Assembly: GCF_905220995.1 (NCBI RefSeq)
Contig: NZ_CAJNBJ010000002.1
Location: 434,001 to 498,000 of the forward strand
DNA length: 64,000 bases
Direction of reading: 5' to 3'
Source: Nitrospira defluvii
Lineage (GTDB): Bacteria; Nitrospirota; Nitrospiria; Nitrospirales; Nitrospiraceae
Positions 52,667 through 61,045 of this stretch are shown here, in pieces. Position 1 is the first letter of the stretch, and each line of letters starts with the position of its first letter. The notes beneath the pieces were generated by a model, which had not been told where the DNA came from, did no database searches, and saw only the letters and a program-made list of their open reading frames with translations. The position numbers and the translations under genes are program-made.

Positions 52667-54841
52667 CTATGCGAGGAACACAGTCTGATGAGAGAAGGGC
52701 TCAAGCACAGCTAGGGGAGAATCGCGAAATAACCGGCTATGGCGAACGGACGCGTGATCCCGTTTCAATGCCGTGTAAAAGGCCTGAGGACTTCCGATGT
52801 AGACCAGATGCTTCTGCGCCCGGGTCACCGCGGTATACAACACTTCTCGTGTCAGCATCGGGTAGTGGCTCGAGTGCATCACCACAACCGTGCAGGAAAA
52901 TTCCGATCCCTGGGCCTTATGCACAGTCATGCAATAGGCCAGGGCTAGCTCGTCCCACTCCGTTTCGGCATAAGAAATCTGGCGATCCGGATAAGCGACC
53001 TGGAGCACGCGCTCCGTTTCTGACACCTCTGTGATCGACCCAATCTCACCGTTGAACACCTGCTTCTTGTAGTCGTTGTCCAAATGGATCACTCGATCTC
53101 CGACGCGAAAGGGAAAGCCATCGACCGAGGTCCCGGGATTCATGACGTCCTGCAGCACTCGATTCAGCTCCACCGTCCCCAACGGCCCCCTTTTCATCGG
53201 CGCCAGGACCTGAATCTCCTGTGGTCGAAACGGCAGCCTCGGCAGGACATCGCGCAGCGCCGCGAGCACTTCTTCCGGCTCGTTCCGCAGGTGAAACTCG
53301 CATTCGCCCAGCGAGCCTGAGCGCAGAGACGGCACGGCCCCGAAGTGGATGTCGTGAGCCAGACGAACAATCTGCGACCCGGCCGTCTGGCGCTGGATCT
53401 CGACGAGCTCCGTGACCGGACAGATGTTGGCCGCGATGACATCGCGGAGAACCTGTCCCGCTCCCACCGCAGGCAGTTGATGGATGTCGCCGACGAACAC
53501 CAGCCTGGTCCGCGCCGGATCCAGCGCATTGACCATCGCGGCCGCCATTTCAAGATCCATCATCGGCGCTTCATCCACCACCAGCAAATCGATCCGCAGC
53601 GGCCGTCGCCGATTGAACCGACAGCCGTCCCGGGGGTGCCATTCCAGCAACCGATGGATGGTCATGCCGTCCAGGCCGGTTCCCTCCCCCGCCCGCTTCG
53701 CCGCTTTCCCGGTTGGAGCCGCGAGCGCCACCTTCAATCCCAGGCGCACCGCCTGGCGCAACAGATATCCGACGGCCATCGTCTTTCCCGTTCCAGGCAA
53801 TCCTGCAATCACCGACAGACCATGATCCAGTGCGCGCGCGACCGCCTCTTGTTGCACTGGGGTCAGCGCCAGGCGTTCCACGGCCCCCAACTCAATCCGG
53901 GAGGGGAGAAAGGTCTGCCTGGCCAGGTCCCGCAACCCTGCCTCAAGCGCTCGCTCCGCGTGATAGAGCCGAGGCAGGTACAGCGTGCGCTCCCACTCCT
54001 GCAGTGCCCCACGCTCGCTCTCCCTCGCCACCGCGGCCTCCAACTCGGTCACCTCTACCTCGAGCACCTGTTGCGCCTCTTTCGTCAGGACCTCGCGCGG
54101 CAGACAGCTGTGGCCTCTTCCTGCTTCCCGCTCCAGGACATAGTGCAGCCCGGCGACCAGCCGATGAGGATCGTTCACTGCCATGCCTCGTTCCCTGGCG
54201 ATGCTGTCGGCCCGCTGAAACCCGACCCCGTGGAGCTCCGCCAAGCAGTAAACATTCGTCCGGATCTGCAGAGCCGCCTCGGGTCCGAACTGCCGGAGGG
54301 CCTTGTGCGCCAGACTCACGCTCAAGCCCAAGCTCAACAACTCGGTCAGCGCCGCCGCCCGTCCTTTCTGAATCTGCCAGGACTTGACGATGTGCGCGAT
54401 CGTGGACTCGCCAATCCCCTGAATCTCGATGAGCTGTTCGGGGTGCAGATCCAACACTGTTAGCGCATCTCTCCCGAAGCGGTCGACGATCCGCTGCGCG
54501 AGAACCGGCCCGATGCCAGAGAGCACTCCCGACGCGAGATAGGCCTTGATGCCTTCCGCCGTATGAGGACGCGCGCAGCTCACCGCTGCCACGCGGAACT
54601 GTTCTCCCCGGGTGCCATACTCCCAGCGACCCACCAGCAGCAGGCGCTGAGACTGCACCGGCTCCGTCCGCAACTGGCCCACCACTTTGAAGACCCGATG
54701 CCCATCGAGCGCGGACGAAACCTTTGCAGCCTCGCGTACGGATAACACGGTAAATCCCGTCTCAGCCTTTCGGTAAAGAGCCCGCAAGACTTCCACCTCG
54801 ATACAGACATCCGAGCCTGAAGCTACTCGCTCCTGATCCAC
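52667..54841 (-). CDS. RecD2-like SF1B helicase
   Basis: A 724-residue RecD-type 5'-3' DNA helicase: helix-hairpin-helix-rich N-terminal part (GIGPVLAQRIVDRFG, EIQGIGESTIAHIV), Walker A IAGLPGTGKTMAVGY near residue 347, DEAPMMD near 422, GDIHQLPAVGAGQV, and the C-terminal TVHKAQGSEFSC plus VLYTAVTRAQKHL. The GTG start at 54841 has GGGAG. Plasmid RecD2 proteins may help replication or establishment. The 3' end is duplicated at 50.7 kb. Confidence 0.85.
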   Translation of the reverse strand: MDQERVASGSDVCIEVEVLRALYRKAETGFTVLSVREAAKVSSALDGHRVFKVVGQLRTEPVQSQRLLLVGRWEYGTRGEQFRVAAVSCARPHTAEGIKAYLASGVLSGIGPVLAQRIVDRFGRDALTVLDLHPEQLIEIQGIGESTIAHIVKSWQIQKGRAAALTELLSLGLSVSLAHKALRQFGPEAALQIRTNVYCLAELHGVGFQRADSIARERGMAVNDPHRLVAGLHYVLEREAGRGHSCLPREVLTKEAQQVLEVEVTELEAAVARESERGALQEWERTLYLPRLYHAERALEAGLRDLARQTFLPSRIELGAVERLALTPVQQEAVARALDHGLSVIAGLPGTGKTMAVGYLLRQAVRLGLKVALAAPTGKAAKRAGEGTGLDGMTIHRLLEWHPRDGCRFNRRRPLRIDLLVVDEAPMMDLEMAAAMVNALDPARTRLVFVGDIHQLPAVGAGQVLRDVIAANICPVTELVEIQRQTAGSQIVRLAHDIHFGAVPSLRSGSLGECEFHLRNEPEEVLAALRDVLPRLPFRPQEIQVLAPMKRGPLGTVELNRVLQDVMNPGTSVDGFPFRVGDRVIHLDNDYKKQVFNGEIGSITEVSETERVLQVAYPDRQISYAETEWDELALAYCMTVHKAQGSEFSCTVVVMHSSHYPMLTREVLYTAVTRAQKHLVYIGSPQAFYTALKRDHASVRHSRLFRDSPLAVLEPFSHQTVFLA
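52681..52860 (-). repeat. recD 3'-end repeat, intact copy
   Basis: The counterpart of 50726-50895, here in the functional gene; the two copies flank the AbiE module in direct orientation. Confidence 0.7.
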
Positions 54842-54987
54842 TGATGCTCCCTATGTACCTGGCTTGTCTCAAACACAGAAACGACCAATCGCGTTCTCCA
54901 ACCACAAACCGGGTGTGTCACTGATTCAATCCTGACGCGATTCGATCGGCCACATCCAGACGCTGCCATCGCTCCGACCACTAGAGC

Positions 54988-55299
54988 TCACGGACTTCCA
55001 TGCCGGAACCGCTCGCCTTGATTCAATTGCCACTCCAGCCAACAGGCCAGAGCTCGATCAACCCCTGATCTCATCAAGAACGGATGGCGAGACATGCGAG
55101 CGAGCACGTACTGGAACCACACAGGCGCCCGATGCTTCGGCAGTACTGCCAGCAACGCACTCATCCCGAAGAGCCATGTGATTCGCAGTGTCACCAGCGG
55201 GTGCTGATCCATGACCTCCAAGTCATCCAGCAGGAGTTCTTCGAGGCACTCCCGACGACCAGCTACGGTCGGTTCCGGTGGAACGCGCATCTCCTTCAC
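54988..55299 (-). CDS. Hypothetical protein
   Basis: A 103-residue ORF with a hydrophobic central part (ITWLFGMSALLAVL) and no known family. The GTG at 55299 has GGAGGCGAGG upstream. It lies upstream of the recD-like gene on the same strand, separated by 146 bases. Coding status is likely but not certain. Confidence 0.45.
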   Translation of the reverse strand: MKEMRVPPEPTVAGRRECLEELLLDDLEVMDQHPLVTLRITWLFGMSALLAVLPKHRAPVWFQYVLARMSRHPFLMRSGVDRALACWLEWQLNQGERFRHGSP

Positions 55300-55658
55300 C
55301 TTCCTCGCCTCCTCGTGGAGCGGGTCATTCTGTTGCCCCTGTCACGCGTTGTCTTCCGGGATACTCTTTCCAGAGGTCCGTCGCAAATGTTCCGCCCTGC
55401 CGTTCAAGACCCGCCGGACGGAACGGTACAGTCCAAACCAGCGAAAGGGCGCCCCGCACCCCACCCCCGGACCCGCTTCTGTTTTCCATTGTGAATATAG
55501 AGACCACCGCGCCTCTATTTTCACTCTGGCACATCGAGTTCGTGTTGTTTGCCCTCCTCGACCACGCCCCTCCCCTCATTCTGGCGGCCACGACCGGATA
55601 GACCCGCAGCGGTTCTTCTTCTCGGTATTTCCGAATATGAGCCCTCGACAGGTGGTCT
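55300..55658. other. 359-base divergent intergenic region
   Basis: Lies between the minus-strand hypothetical gene and the plus-strand nuclease gene. Overlapping ORFs here look like codon-bias artefacts. It holds the long inverted repeat at 55491-55524. Confidence 0.4.
55491..55524. promoter_or_regulatory. Long inverted repeat before the nuclease gene
   Basis: GTGAATATAGAG (55491-55502) and CTCTATTTTCAC (55513-55524), 12-base arms with one mismatch and a 10-base loop, about 135 bases before the nuclease start. Confidence 0.5.
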
Positions 55659-56762
55659 ATGCTCGCCGAACTGATCCATCCCCTCGCCGCCATGGGAGCA
55701 CAGGACTGGCCGTATCGGCCCCGTCCCTCCAGCGCCGGTCCCAACCAATGTGTGCGGAAACTGGTCTACCACGCGCGCGAGTTCCCGCGAAGACAGGCCC
55801 ACGGCCGGTTCCTGGTCGTGCTGGACGACAGTTCCTGGCACGAAGAGCTCACGCTGAATTGGATTGAGCAATCGGCGTTTCAGCTGCGGGATCGCCAGAC
55901 GGAGGTCGTCTGCGGGGAAACTGTCTTCGCAGGGGAGTCGTACACGATCCTGGGCCACATCGACGGGATCGTCACTGATCTGCTCGGCATCGACCGACTG
56001 CTTGAACACAAGGCCATCGAACACTTCACCTTCCAACGGTACGCGGAGGGCGACTACCCCCTCGATTACTTCGCGCAGGTCTGCCTCTATTTACGCGGCA
56101 TCACCCAACTCAACCCGGACATCGACGAAGCCCTGCTCCTCATCAAAAACAAGAATCAGAGCGCCTACCTCGAATATCGACTGCACTACGACGTGCCCAA
56201 CGACCGACTCACCGTGTGCGAGATCGTGCATTCGAACGGAGAACGGTCTTTCCCGAAACAGGACGTCATCGGTCTGTACCAGCAAGCGCTTGCCCGATTC
56301 GCGCAGATCGAACAGCATCGGGCTGACCAGACCTTGCCGGACCGACCCTACGAAGACGACTCCAATTACCATTGCCAGTACTGCCCTTACTCACGCCTGT
56401 GTTGGGAAGGCCACGTGGCTCCGGTCCTCACGAATACGGTACCTCTCTCACCCGACATGGCGGCACTGGCTGCGGAGTACCTTGATCTCGACGCCAGGAT
56501 CAAACCCCTCAACAAACGATTCGACCAGGTGAAGAAGCTGCTGAAAGCCGGCCTCAAGACGCAGCAAGCCAGCGAAGCAGAGGGGCACGGGTTCATCGTC
56601 CGCATCACCCAATCCACGCAGACCCGCCATGACGTGAAGCTGTTACCGTCTTATGTCCAGGAGCTGGCTGAGACTTCCCTGCCCATCGAAAAACTGTCGG
56701 TTAGCAGGGTCGCCCAGGAAAGCCGGACTCTTCAGGCTGATCCCGACCCTCGGGTCGCCTGA
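55659..56762 (+). CDS. Cas4/RecB-like PD-(D/E)XK nuclease
   Basis: A 367-residue nuclease. Active-site pattern: GHIDGIVTD then LLEHKAIEHF (the ExK motif), with QVCLYLRGI after it. One N-terminal Cys (CVRKL) and three C-terminal ones (CQYCPYSRLC) fit the iron-sulphur cluster of Cas4/AddB-type nucleases. No CRISPR locus is near. It is followed by a phage-type gene, so it is probably part of a recombination unit. Confidence 0.75.
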   Translation: MLAELIHPLAAMGAQDWPYRPRPSSAGPNQCVRKLVYHAREFPRRQAHGRFLVVLDDSSWHEELTLNWIEQSAFQLRDRQTEVVCGETVFAGESYTILGHIDGIVTDLLGIDRLLEHKAIEHFTFQRYAEGDYPLDYFAQVCLYLRGITQLNPDIDEALLLIKNKNQSAYLEYRLHYDVPNDRLTVCEIVHSNGERSFPKQDVIGLYQQALARFAQIEQHRADQTLPDRPYEDDSNYHCQYCPYSRLCWEGHVAPVLTNTVPLSPDMAALAAEYLDLDARIKPLNKRFDQVKKLLKAGLKTQQASEAEGHGFIVRITQSTQTRHDVKLLPSYVQELAETSLPIEKLSVSRVAQESRTLQADPDPRVA

Positions 56763-56839
56763 TCCAGGCAGGGCCGCCGAACGCCCGCCAACATCACCTA
56801 ATCGCTCGTCCCAAGTCCATCACAAGGAGGCACATCGCC

Positions 56840-58114
56840 ATGACCACGACCTTCGTTCCGTTCACGCGCATCAACGGCCTCTCCAACCGCCGTCGCTACC
56901 CGATCATCGGCAAGATTCGCCTGGGCATCCGAGCGCTCGGCAAGAGCGGCAGCTATCCCGTCGAAACCCCCTACTTCGTTGTGCCCAAGGAGGTCCAAGA
57001 ACTCTATGGGGAGAAACCCACCGAGCTGGACGTCATGTTTCCTTCCAACAATCCGGAGCTGATTTTTCCCCAATCCCTCCGATGGTACGGGAACTCCCAT
57101 GGGCTGAAATGCATCGGGAACAAGAAACAGGCCCAGCGCCTCGACGAACGCACCTTCCGATTCGAGCCACGCGAATGCCCCTGCGAACTGCTCGAGAAAG
57201 GCGAGTGTTCGGAGCGCGCGCAGCTGCTCGTCATGCTGCCCAGGATCAGCATGGCCGGTCTGTATCAGATCGACCTCGGCAGCTCGAACAGCATGATCGA
57301 CATCAACTCCTACTTCGACTGGATGAATACCCACATCGGACGGTTTGCGATGATCCAGCTCAAACTCCGCCGGGTCCCCAGACACATGGTCCACAAGGGC
57401 CAGCCCCGCATCCATTACCCGCTCGCCCTCCGCTTCGACGGGTCCGCCGCCGACATCGAAGAGTTGAAAAAGCTCAACGCGGAGATCCTCAGCAAGCTGG
57501 GTTCCATCGAAGTCCAGGAACCAGAGGACACGAATCCGGCCATCGACCCGCAGGCCACCACAGTCCTCGAACACGACCTCCCGAAGGCGTTGTCCCTGAA
57601 CGGACCCGGCTCTGAGCAGGCCGAGAGCGCCACATCTGAGCCGCCGGCCACCTCCGATCCGACACGACCCGTGGAACAGGCTGATCAATCCCCCTCTGCC
57701 GCTCCCGACACGCCGGCAGCGCCACAGATGACCGAGCCCCAGAAACGGCGCATTCTGCGAAAAGCCAAGGAAGCGGGATTGGCCGAGGACCTCATTCTCG
57801 CCAAGATCCACCATCTGACAAAGAAAGAGGCGTCGGCACTGATTTCCCGACTCGACCGGCAGGACCATTCGTTCTTCGACGCCGCTGCTCCGGCCACGGC
57901 GCCGGCACTTTCGGGTCCGCGGTCTGAGGTATTGGAACCCCGCGCGAACGCAACGCTAAAGGCCAACGAGCGCCTGACCCCGTTGACCCGCGTCCAATTC
58001 AAGACGAGCGGCGACGCGACCGCATTCGATCAAGCAGCAGACGGTGAAGCCCCAGTGGCCGATGGCGGAGGCGTCCCCCCTTTCCTTCCCACTACGGAAG
58101 GAGTTGAATTCTAA
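56840..58114 (+). CDS. Phage-type DNA-metabolism protein (RDF/gp3-like?)
   Basis: A 424-residue protein. The first 200 residues (IIGKIRLGIRALGKSG, then ELYGEKPTELDVMFPSN and LKCIGNKKQAQR, with a CPCELLEKGEC cluster) resemble a phage/plasmid family sometimes annotated as metal-binding protein or recombination directionality factor. The rest is Pro/Ala-rich and disordered, apart from a short helical segment (EPQKRRILRKAKEAGLAEDLIL). The ATG at 56840 has AAGGAGG. Biochemical role unknown; it probably works with the preceding nuclease. Confidence 0.5.
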   Translation: MTTTFVPFTRINGLSNRRRYPIIGKIRLGIRALGKSGSYPVETPYFVVPKEVQELYGEKPTELDVMFPSNNPELIFPQSLRWYGNSHGLKCIGNKKQAQRLDERTFRFEPRECPCELLEKGECSERAQLLVMLPRISMAGLYQIDLGSSNSMIDINSYFDWMNTHIGRFAMIQLKLRRVPRHMVHKGQPRIHYPLALRFDGSAADIEELKKLNAEILSKLGSIEVQEPEDTNPAIDPQATTVLEHDLPKALSLNGPGSEQAESATSEPPATSDPTRPVEQADQSPSAAPDTPAAPQMTEPQKRRILRKAKEAGLAEDLILAKIHHLTKKEASALISRLDRQDHSFFDAAAPATAPALSGPRSEVLEPRANATLKANERLTPLTRVQFKTSGDATAFDQAADGEAPVADGGGVPPFLPTTEGVEF

Positions 58115-58215
58115 GAGGACCGTGTCTCGACCAAACTCGTGGACACTGAGTGCATGAACGCAGCTGAGGTCGCGGCAATCGTTGCCAGCCCCATCATCTT
58201 CACGTCATTCTATAT

Positions 58216-58242
58216 ATATGGACATCGTTTTGACGCCCATAT
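58216..58242. promoter_or_regulatory. Operator-like inverted repeat at the vapBC promoter
   Basis: ATATGG (58216-58221) and CCATAT (58237-58242) flank the -35 box of the vapBC promoter. VapB-type antitoxins bind such repeats to repress their operon. Confidence 0.45.
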
Positions 58243-58258
58243 TGTTTTCCAGTATGAT
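58230..58258 (+). promoter_or_regulatory. vapBC promoter
   Basis: TTGACG (58230-58235) and TATGAT (58253-58258) are spaced by 17 bases, each matching consensus at five of six positions, 38 bases before the antitoxin start. Confidence 0.75.
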
Positions 58259-58296
58259 ATAGCCATAAATCTGAAATCATAGGGGCAGAGGATGAC

Positions 58297-58518
58297 ATGA
58301 AGACCACTATCGAGATCGATCAGCATCTCCTGCGACAGGCTCAGAAGGCGCTTGGCACGGACACCATCAAAGGGACCGTCGAAGCCAGTCTACGAACGGT
58401 CATCCGCCAGGGTCAGTTACAGAAACTCGCGGATGCGCTCGGGACGATTCCCCTCGACCTGACGCCCGAGCAGCTTCGACAGCAACGCCGCAAACGGACC
58501 CCGCATGTATCTCGTTGA
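58297..58518 (+). CDS. vapB: VapB-type antitoxin
   Basis: A 73-residue antitoxin. The N-terminus MKTTIEIDQHLLRQAQKAL is a ribbon-helix-helix DNA-binding motif of the VapB/type II antitoxin class, followed by a toxin-binding tail (DLTPEQLRQQRRKR). The ATG has CAGAGGA. It overlaps vapC by 14 bases. Confidence 0.85.
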   Translation: MKTTIEIDQHLLRQAQKALGTDTIKGTVEASLRTVIRQGQLQKLADALGTIPLDLTPEQLRQQRRKRTPHVSR

Positions 58519-58918
58519 CACGTCCGTGTGGATCCATGCCCTGCGTCCAGCCGGTCATCCCGAAGTCCGTGCACGACTCAAGCCGTTGATCCTCAGCGGG
58601 GACACCGCGCTCACCGAGTGGATTCTGCTCGAACTGATGACGGGCCTCACGAAGTCCGAACATCCGGACACCTTGCTGCAGTGGTTTGCTCCAGTCATAC
58701 GCCTTCCGTTCGAGGTGGCCTGGTGGGAAAAAGCCTGGCAGAATGCGGGGCGGCTAAGAAAACACGGAGTGTCGCCCACGGCTGCGGATTGTCTCATCGC
58801 CACGGTCGCGCTGGAGCACCGCGTCACCTTGATCCATTGCGACGCCGATTTCGAAGCCATGCATCCGGCGCTTCAGTTGCAGACCCTCGATTGGACGCAG
58901 TACCTCGCGAGGTCCTAA
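58505..58918 (+). CDS. vapC: VapC-type PIN-domain toxin
   Basis: A 137-residue PIN ribonuclease toxin: MYLVDTSVWIHAL (first Asp), TEWILLELMTG (Glu), TAADCLIATVAL (Asp) and HCDADFEAM (Asp) give the four-acid metal site. It cleaves tRNA or rRNA in studied members. Coupled to vapB; stabilises the plasmid. Confidence 0.9.
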   Translation: MYLVDTSVWIHALRPAGHPEVRARLKPLILSGDTALTEWILLELMTGLTKSEHPDTLLQWFAPVIRLPFEVAWWEKAWQNAGRLRKHGVSPTAADCLIATVALEHRVTLIHCDADFEAMHPALQLQTLDWTQYLARS

Positions 58919-58934
58919 ACACAAGTTCTGATGC

Positions 58935-58953
58935 GCGCGATCCATGATCGCGC
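58935..58953 (+). terminator. Hairpin after vapBC
   Basis: GCGCGATC-CAT-GATCGCGC, a perfect eight-pair stem 16 bases after the vapC stop. No T run follows, so termination is only possible. Confidence 0.35.
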
Positions 58954-59124
58954 ATGTCGCAGCCGCCGAAGCGTCACCAGTCAAGATGGTCGTGTCGGCA
59001 AGTTTTCCCTCGAACGAAAGGCCGCCGTCCTCCAGTGGCTCAGACCGCTTCGCATTTCACACCGCCAGTGCCGTTGAAGGATCAACGATACGGCAGGCAC
59101 TTCCATGCGACAGACCGCAGGGCC

Positions 59125-59166
59125 TGAAAATACGAAGGGCTGACAGGATCTCACTCCCGTCAGCCC
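59125..59166 (-). terminator. Terminator of the XRE gene
   Basis: On the minus strand GGGCTGAC ... GTCAGCCC (59166-59159 and 59144-59137), eight pairs, is followed by TTCGTATTTTC, shortly after the stop codon of the XRE gene. Confidence 0.6.
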
Positions 59167-59185
59167 GCTTCATTGCAAACCCGGC

Positions 59186-59863
59186 TTATTTTTTCTCTCC
59201 GACCTCGATCTTGGCAGCCTGCAACCCCTGAACCAACTTCATCCAAGCGGGCGGCAGGACACTGGCGAGTTCCCCCAAGGCCTTCCCTGAAATGTTCCGG
59301 AGCGCATCGAACAGCCCAACCTCCCCCTCCTCTTTTCTCACCAGCGGCAACATCCAGTCTGGGAAATATCCCGCTGCAACCAGGTAGTCCTCGACCGGCT
59401 GGTCCAAGGCCACCGCCAAGGCTCTCACCTCACTCTTCGTCAAGCCCGCCAGCCCTGCCGCCACCAACCCAAGCCGCCCATTGAAGCCCAACTGCGCATC
59501 CAAGAATCTGATTTCGGTTTCCGATCGTCCTTTGAGATCAGCCTGAACCCGCCGTTGGAACTCCTCCGGCATGTTCTCTTCCCCTCGAGGCGAAAGATGG
59601 GCCGCCACTTCAGGAGAGACGATCAATCGCGCACGCGCCAGGAGGAGGCTATGCGTCACCGCTGCCCGCTCCTGAAGATCCGCACAACAGACCCGTGCGA
59701 TGGCCCGCAGCGTTTCATCGCTCGGCAATGCCCCGCTCTGTTCATCCTCGATCTGGTACAGGTGCGCCGGAGACATCTTGAGCTGGCGAGCCAACTCTCT
59801 CGGGTTCAATCCCGCCCGCGTCCGCACCTCGCGAATCAAATTCCACAGGGCCGTCTCAGCCAT
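59186..59863 (-). CDS. XRE-family regulator
   Basis: A 225-residue protein with an N-terminal Cro/C1-type HTH (LIREVRTRAGLNPRELARQLKMSPAHLYQIED) and a C-terminal domain, possibly for sensing or oligomerisation (LTKSEVRALAVALDQPVEDYLVAAGY). The ATG at 59863 has AAGGAGTCAGG. Its own promoter contains palindromes, so it is probably autoregulated and may control the divergent plus-strand genes. Confidence 0.8.
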   Translation of the reverse strand: MAETALWNLIREVRTRAGLNPRELARQLKMSPAHLYQIEDEQSGALPSDETLRAIARVCCADLQERAAVTHSLLLARARLIVSPEVAAHLSPRGEENMPEEFQRRVQADLKGRSETEIRFLDAQLGFNGRLGLVAAGLAGLTKSEVRALAVALDQPVEDYLVAAGYFPDWMLPLVRKEEGEVGLFDALRNISGKALGELASVLPPAWMKLVQGLQAAKIEVGEKK

Positions 59864-59886
59864 CCTGACTCCTTATCTATATACCA

Positions 59887-59919
59887 ACGGATAGACGTAT
59901 AACAAAGTTTGTCATCCGT
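59887..59919. promoter_or_regulatory. Nested palindromes in the XRE promoter
   Basis: ACGGAT (59887-59892) pairs with ATCCGT (59914-59919), and ACAAA-G-TTTGT (59902-59912) lies between, in the spacer of the predicted promoter. Confidence 0.5.
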
Positions 59920-59924
59920 GTAAA
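59896..59924 (-). promoter_or_regulatory. Candidate promoter of the XRE gene
   Basis: Minus strand TTTACA (59919-59924) and TATACG (59896-59901), spacer 17; five and four matches to consensus. Confidence 0.45.
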
Positions 59925-60043
59925 GACAGGCTATCTCAAAATACCATCAATTTTACATATTGTGTATTTTCAATAACTTACAATCATTATACCTGAATCT
60001 GTATTACTCAGGAGACGACACGTTACTGTGGTTCGTATCCCTC

Positions 60044-60073
60044 TTGATATCTGTTAACTAGTTTACATACAAT
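60044..60073 (+). promoter_or_regulatory. Candidate promoter of the sigma-like operon
   Basis: TTGATA (60044-60049) and TACAAT (60068-60073), five matches each, spacer 18. The palindrome at 60082-60098 would cover the transcription start. Confidence 0.5.
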
Positions 60074-60081
60074 ACCGCTTC

Positions 60082-60098
60082 AACTCCAGGCTGGAGTT
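60082..60098. promoter_or_regulatory. Palindrome at the start point of the sigma-like operon
   Basis: AACTCCAG-G-CTGGAGTT, eight-base perfect arms, just after the -10 box: a likely repressor site. Confidence 0.5.
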
Positions 60099-60442
60099 CG
60101 CTTTAAGCGTAGTCAACATGAACTTTCAGGAATCTACACACGCGCACTCTCGCTCGACCCACCGTGTTCCGATTCATTCGTGCGGGCTCATCCAGTCATC
60201 GGTACGGCTCCATCCGAATTCGTCCGAGCTCAGTCTCCAGAACCCACGTTCCTCCAGCACGCCAACCTTCCTCGCCGTCTGCCAGCCCTTCTCCATGGGA
60301 CCAGAAGCCATCCGTGTTTCTCCACCGAGAATTGAAACATTCTGCGTAGAGGTACCAGTCTTCCTTTCGATCAAGTCTCCTCAGTTTATCTCGCTGTTCA
60401 TGTCTGTCACCTTGTTCATCTACCTAAGGGAAAGGGATCATC

Positions 60443-61045
60443 ATGTTCGTGCCTTCAAACGCTTCGTTGCACCTCGCCAATCCTCAGAACGCCATCTTCG
60501 AACTTTGGCAGAAGCACGACAGACTCATCGAGGCGGTCATCGACCGCTACCACTGCCTCGATCCGGCCGTCAGCCGAGAAGATCTCAAACAACAATCGTT
60601 CATCGCCTTCGTTGAGGGCCTGGCGAACTACGACTTCACCAAAGGGGCACACTGCCAACTGAGCAGCTATATCTACCGATTCCTCCAAAAGGAGTTCCAC
60701 CGGCTCGTTCCGGGCAGGGACAAAATCGTGCTCGTCGAGGATCCCAGCGGCACCTTCCTCAAATTCATCGAATACTCGACCTACGAAAAACGGAAGCGAG
60801 AATTCCAGCAGCTTGGCTACCGCACCACCATCCTCTCTCGCATCGAGCGATTCCACGAGCCCTCGTTCCAGGATGCGCAAGACGAGGCCAGCGAGGATTC
60901 TCGGGACGCACCCGGCTCACAGGATGGGCTCGACGATGACGTCCACAAGATCGATGTCTCATCCCCGGACGTCGGCGACTCGATCCCGGCATGGATGGAC
61001 GCACCGCACTCGGAGCGATTCAGTGAAGACCAGCCTGCTCGTTAA
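60443..61045 (+). CDS. Sigma-region-2-like protein
   Basis: A 200-residue protein whose residues 15-90 follow sigma70 region 2: FELWQKHDRLIEAVIDRYHC, SREDLKQQSFIAFVEGLANYDF and LSSYIYRFLQKEF match the DLiQe...FD...F.TY pattern. No region 4 helix-turn-helix is visible; the C-terminal 90 residues are acidic and disordered. A minimal sigma factor (compare phage T4 gp55) or an anti-sigma/decoy is possible. The ATG has AAAGGGATC. First gene of a run with the next two. Confidence 0.6.
   Translation: MFVPSNASLHLANPQNAIFELWQKHDRLIEAVIDRYHCLDPAVSREDLKQQSFIAFVEGLANYDFTKGAHCQLSSYIYRFLQKEFHRLVPGRDKIVLVEDPSGTFLKFIEYSTYEKRKREFQQLGYRTTILSRIERFHEPSFQDAQDEASEDSRDAPGSQDGLDDDVHKIDVSSPDVGDSIPAWMDAPHSERFSEDQPAR

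Larger units (their letters stand above)
59864..60442. other. 579-base divergent control region
   Basis: The first 200 bases are AT-rich and carry promoters in both directions with palindromes. From 60080 to 60442 no gene is supported, so the sigma-like gene would have a leader of about 360 nucleotides. The 60118-60615 ORF is not protein-like. Confidence 0.45.

Noticed and set aside
55278-55601. Overlapping plus-strand ORFs before the nuclease gene
   Set aside because: Ser/Pro/Arg-rich composition and lack of ribosome sites point to codon-bias artefacts.
60118-60615. A 165-codon ORF overlapping the sigma-like gene
   Set aside because: Low-complexity Ser/His/Pro-rich translation and no ribosome site; the 60443 frame has a clear fold pattern.
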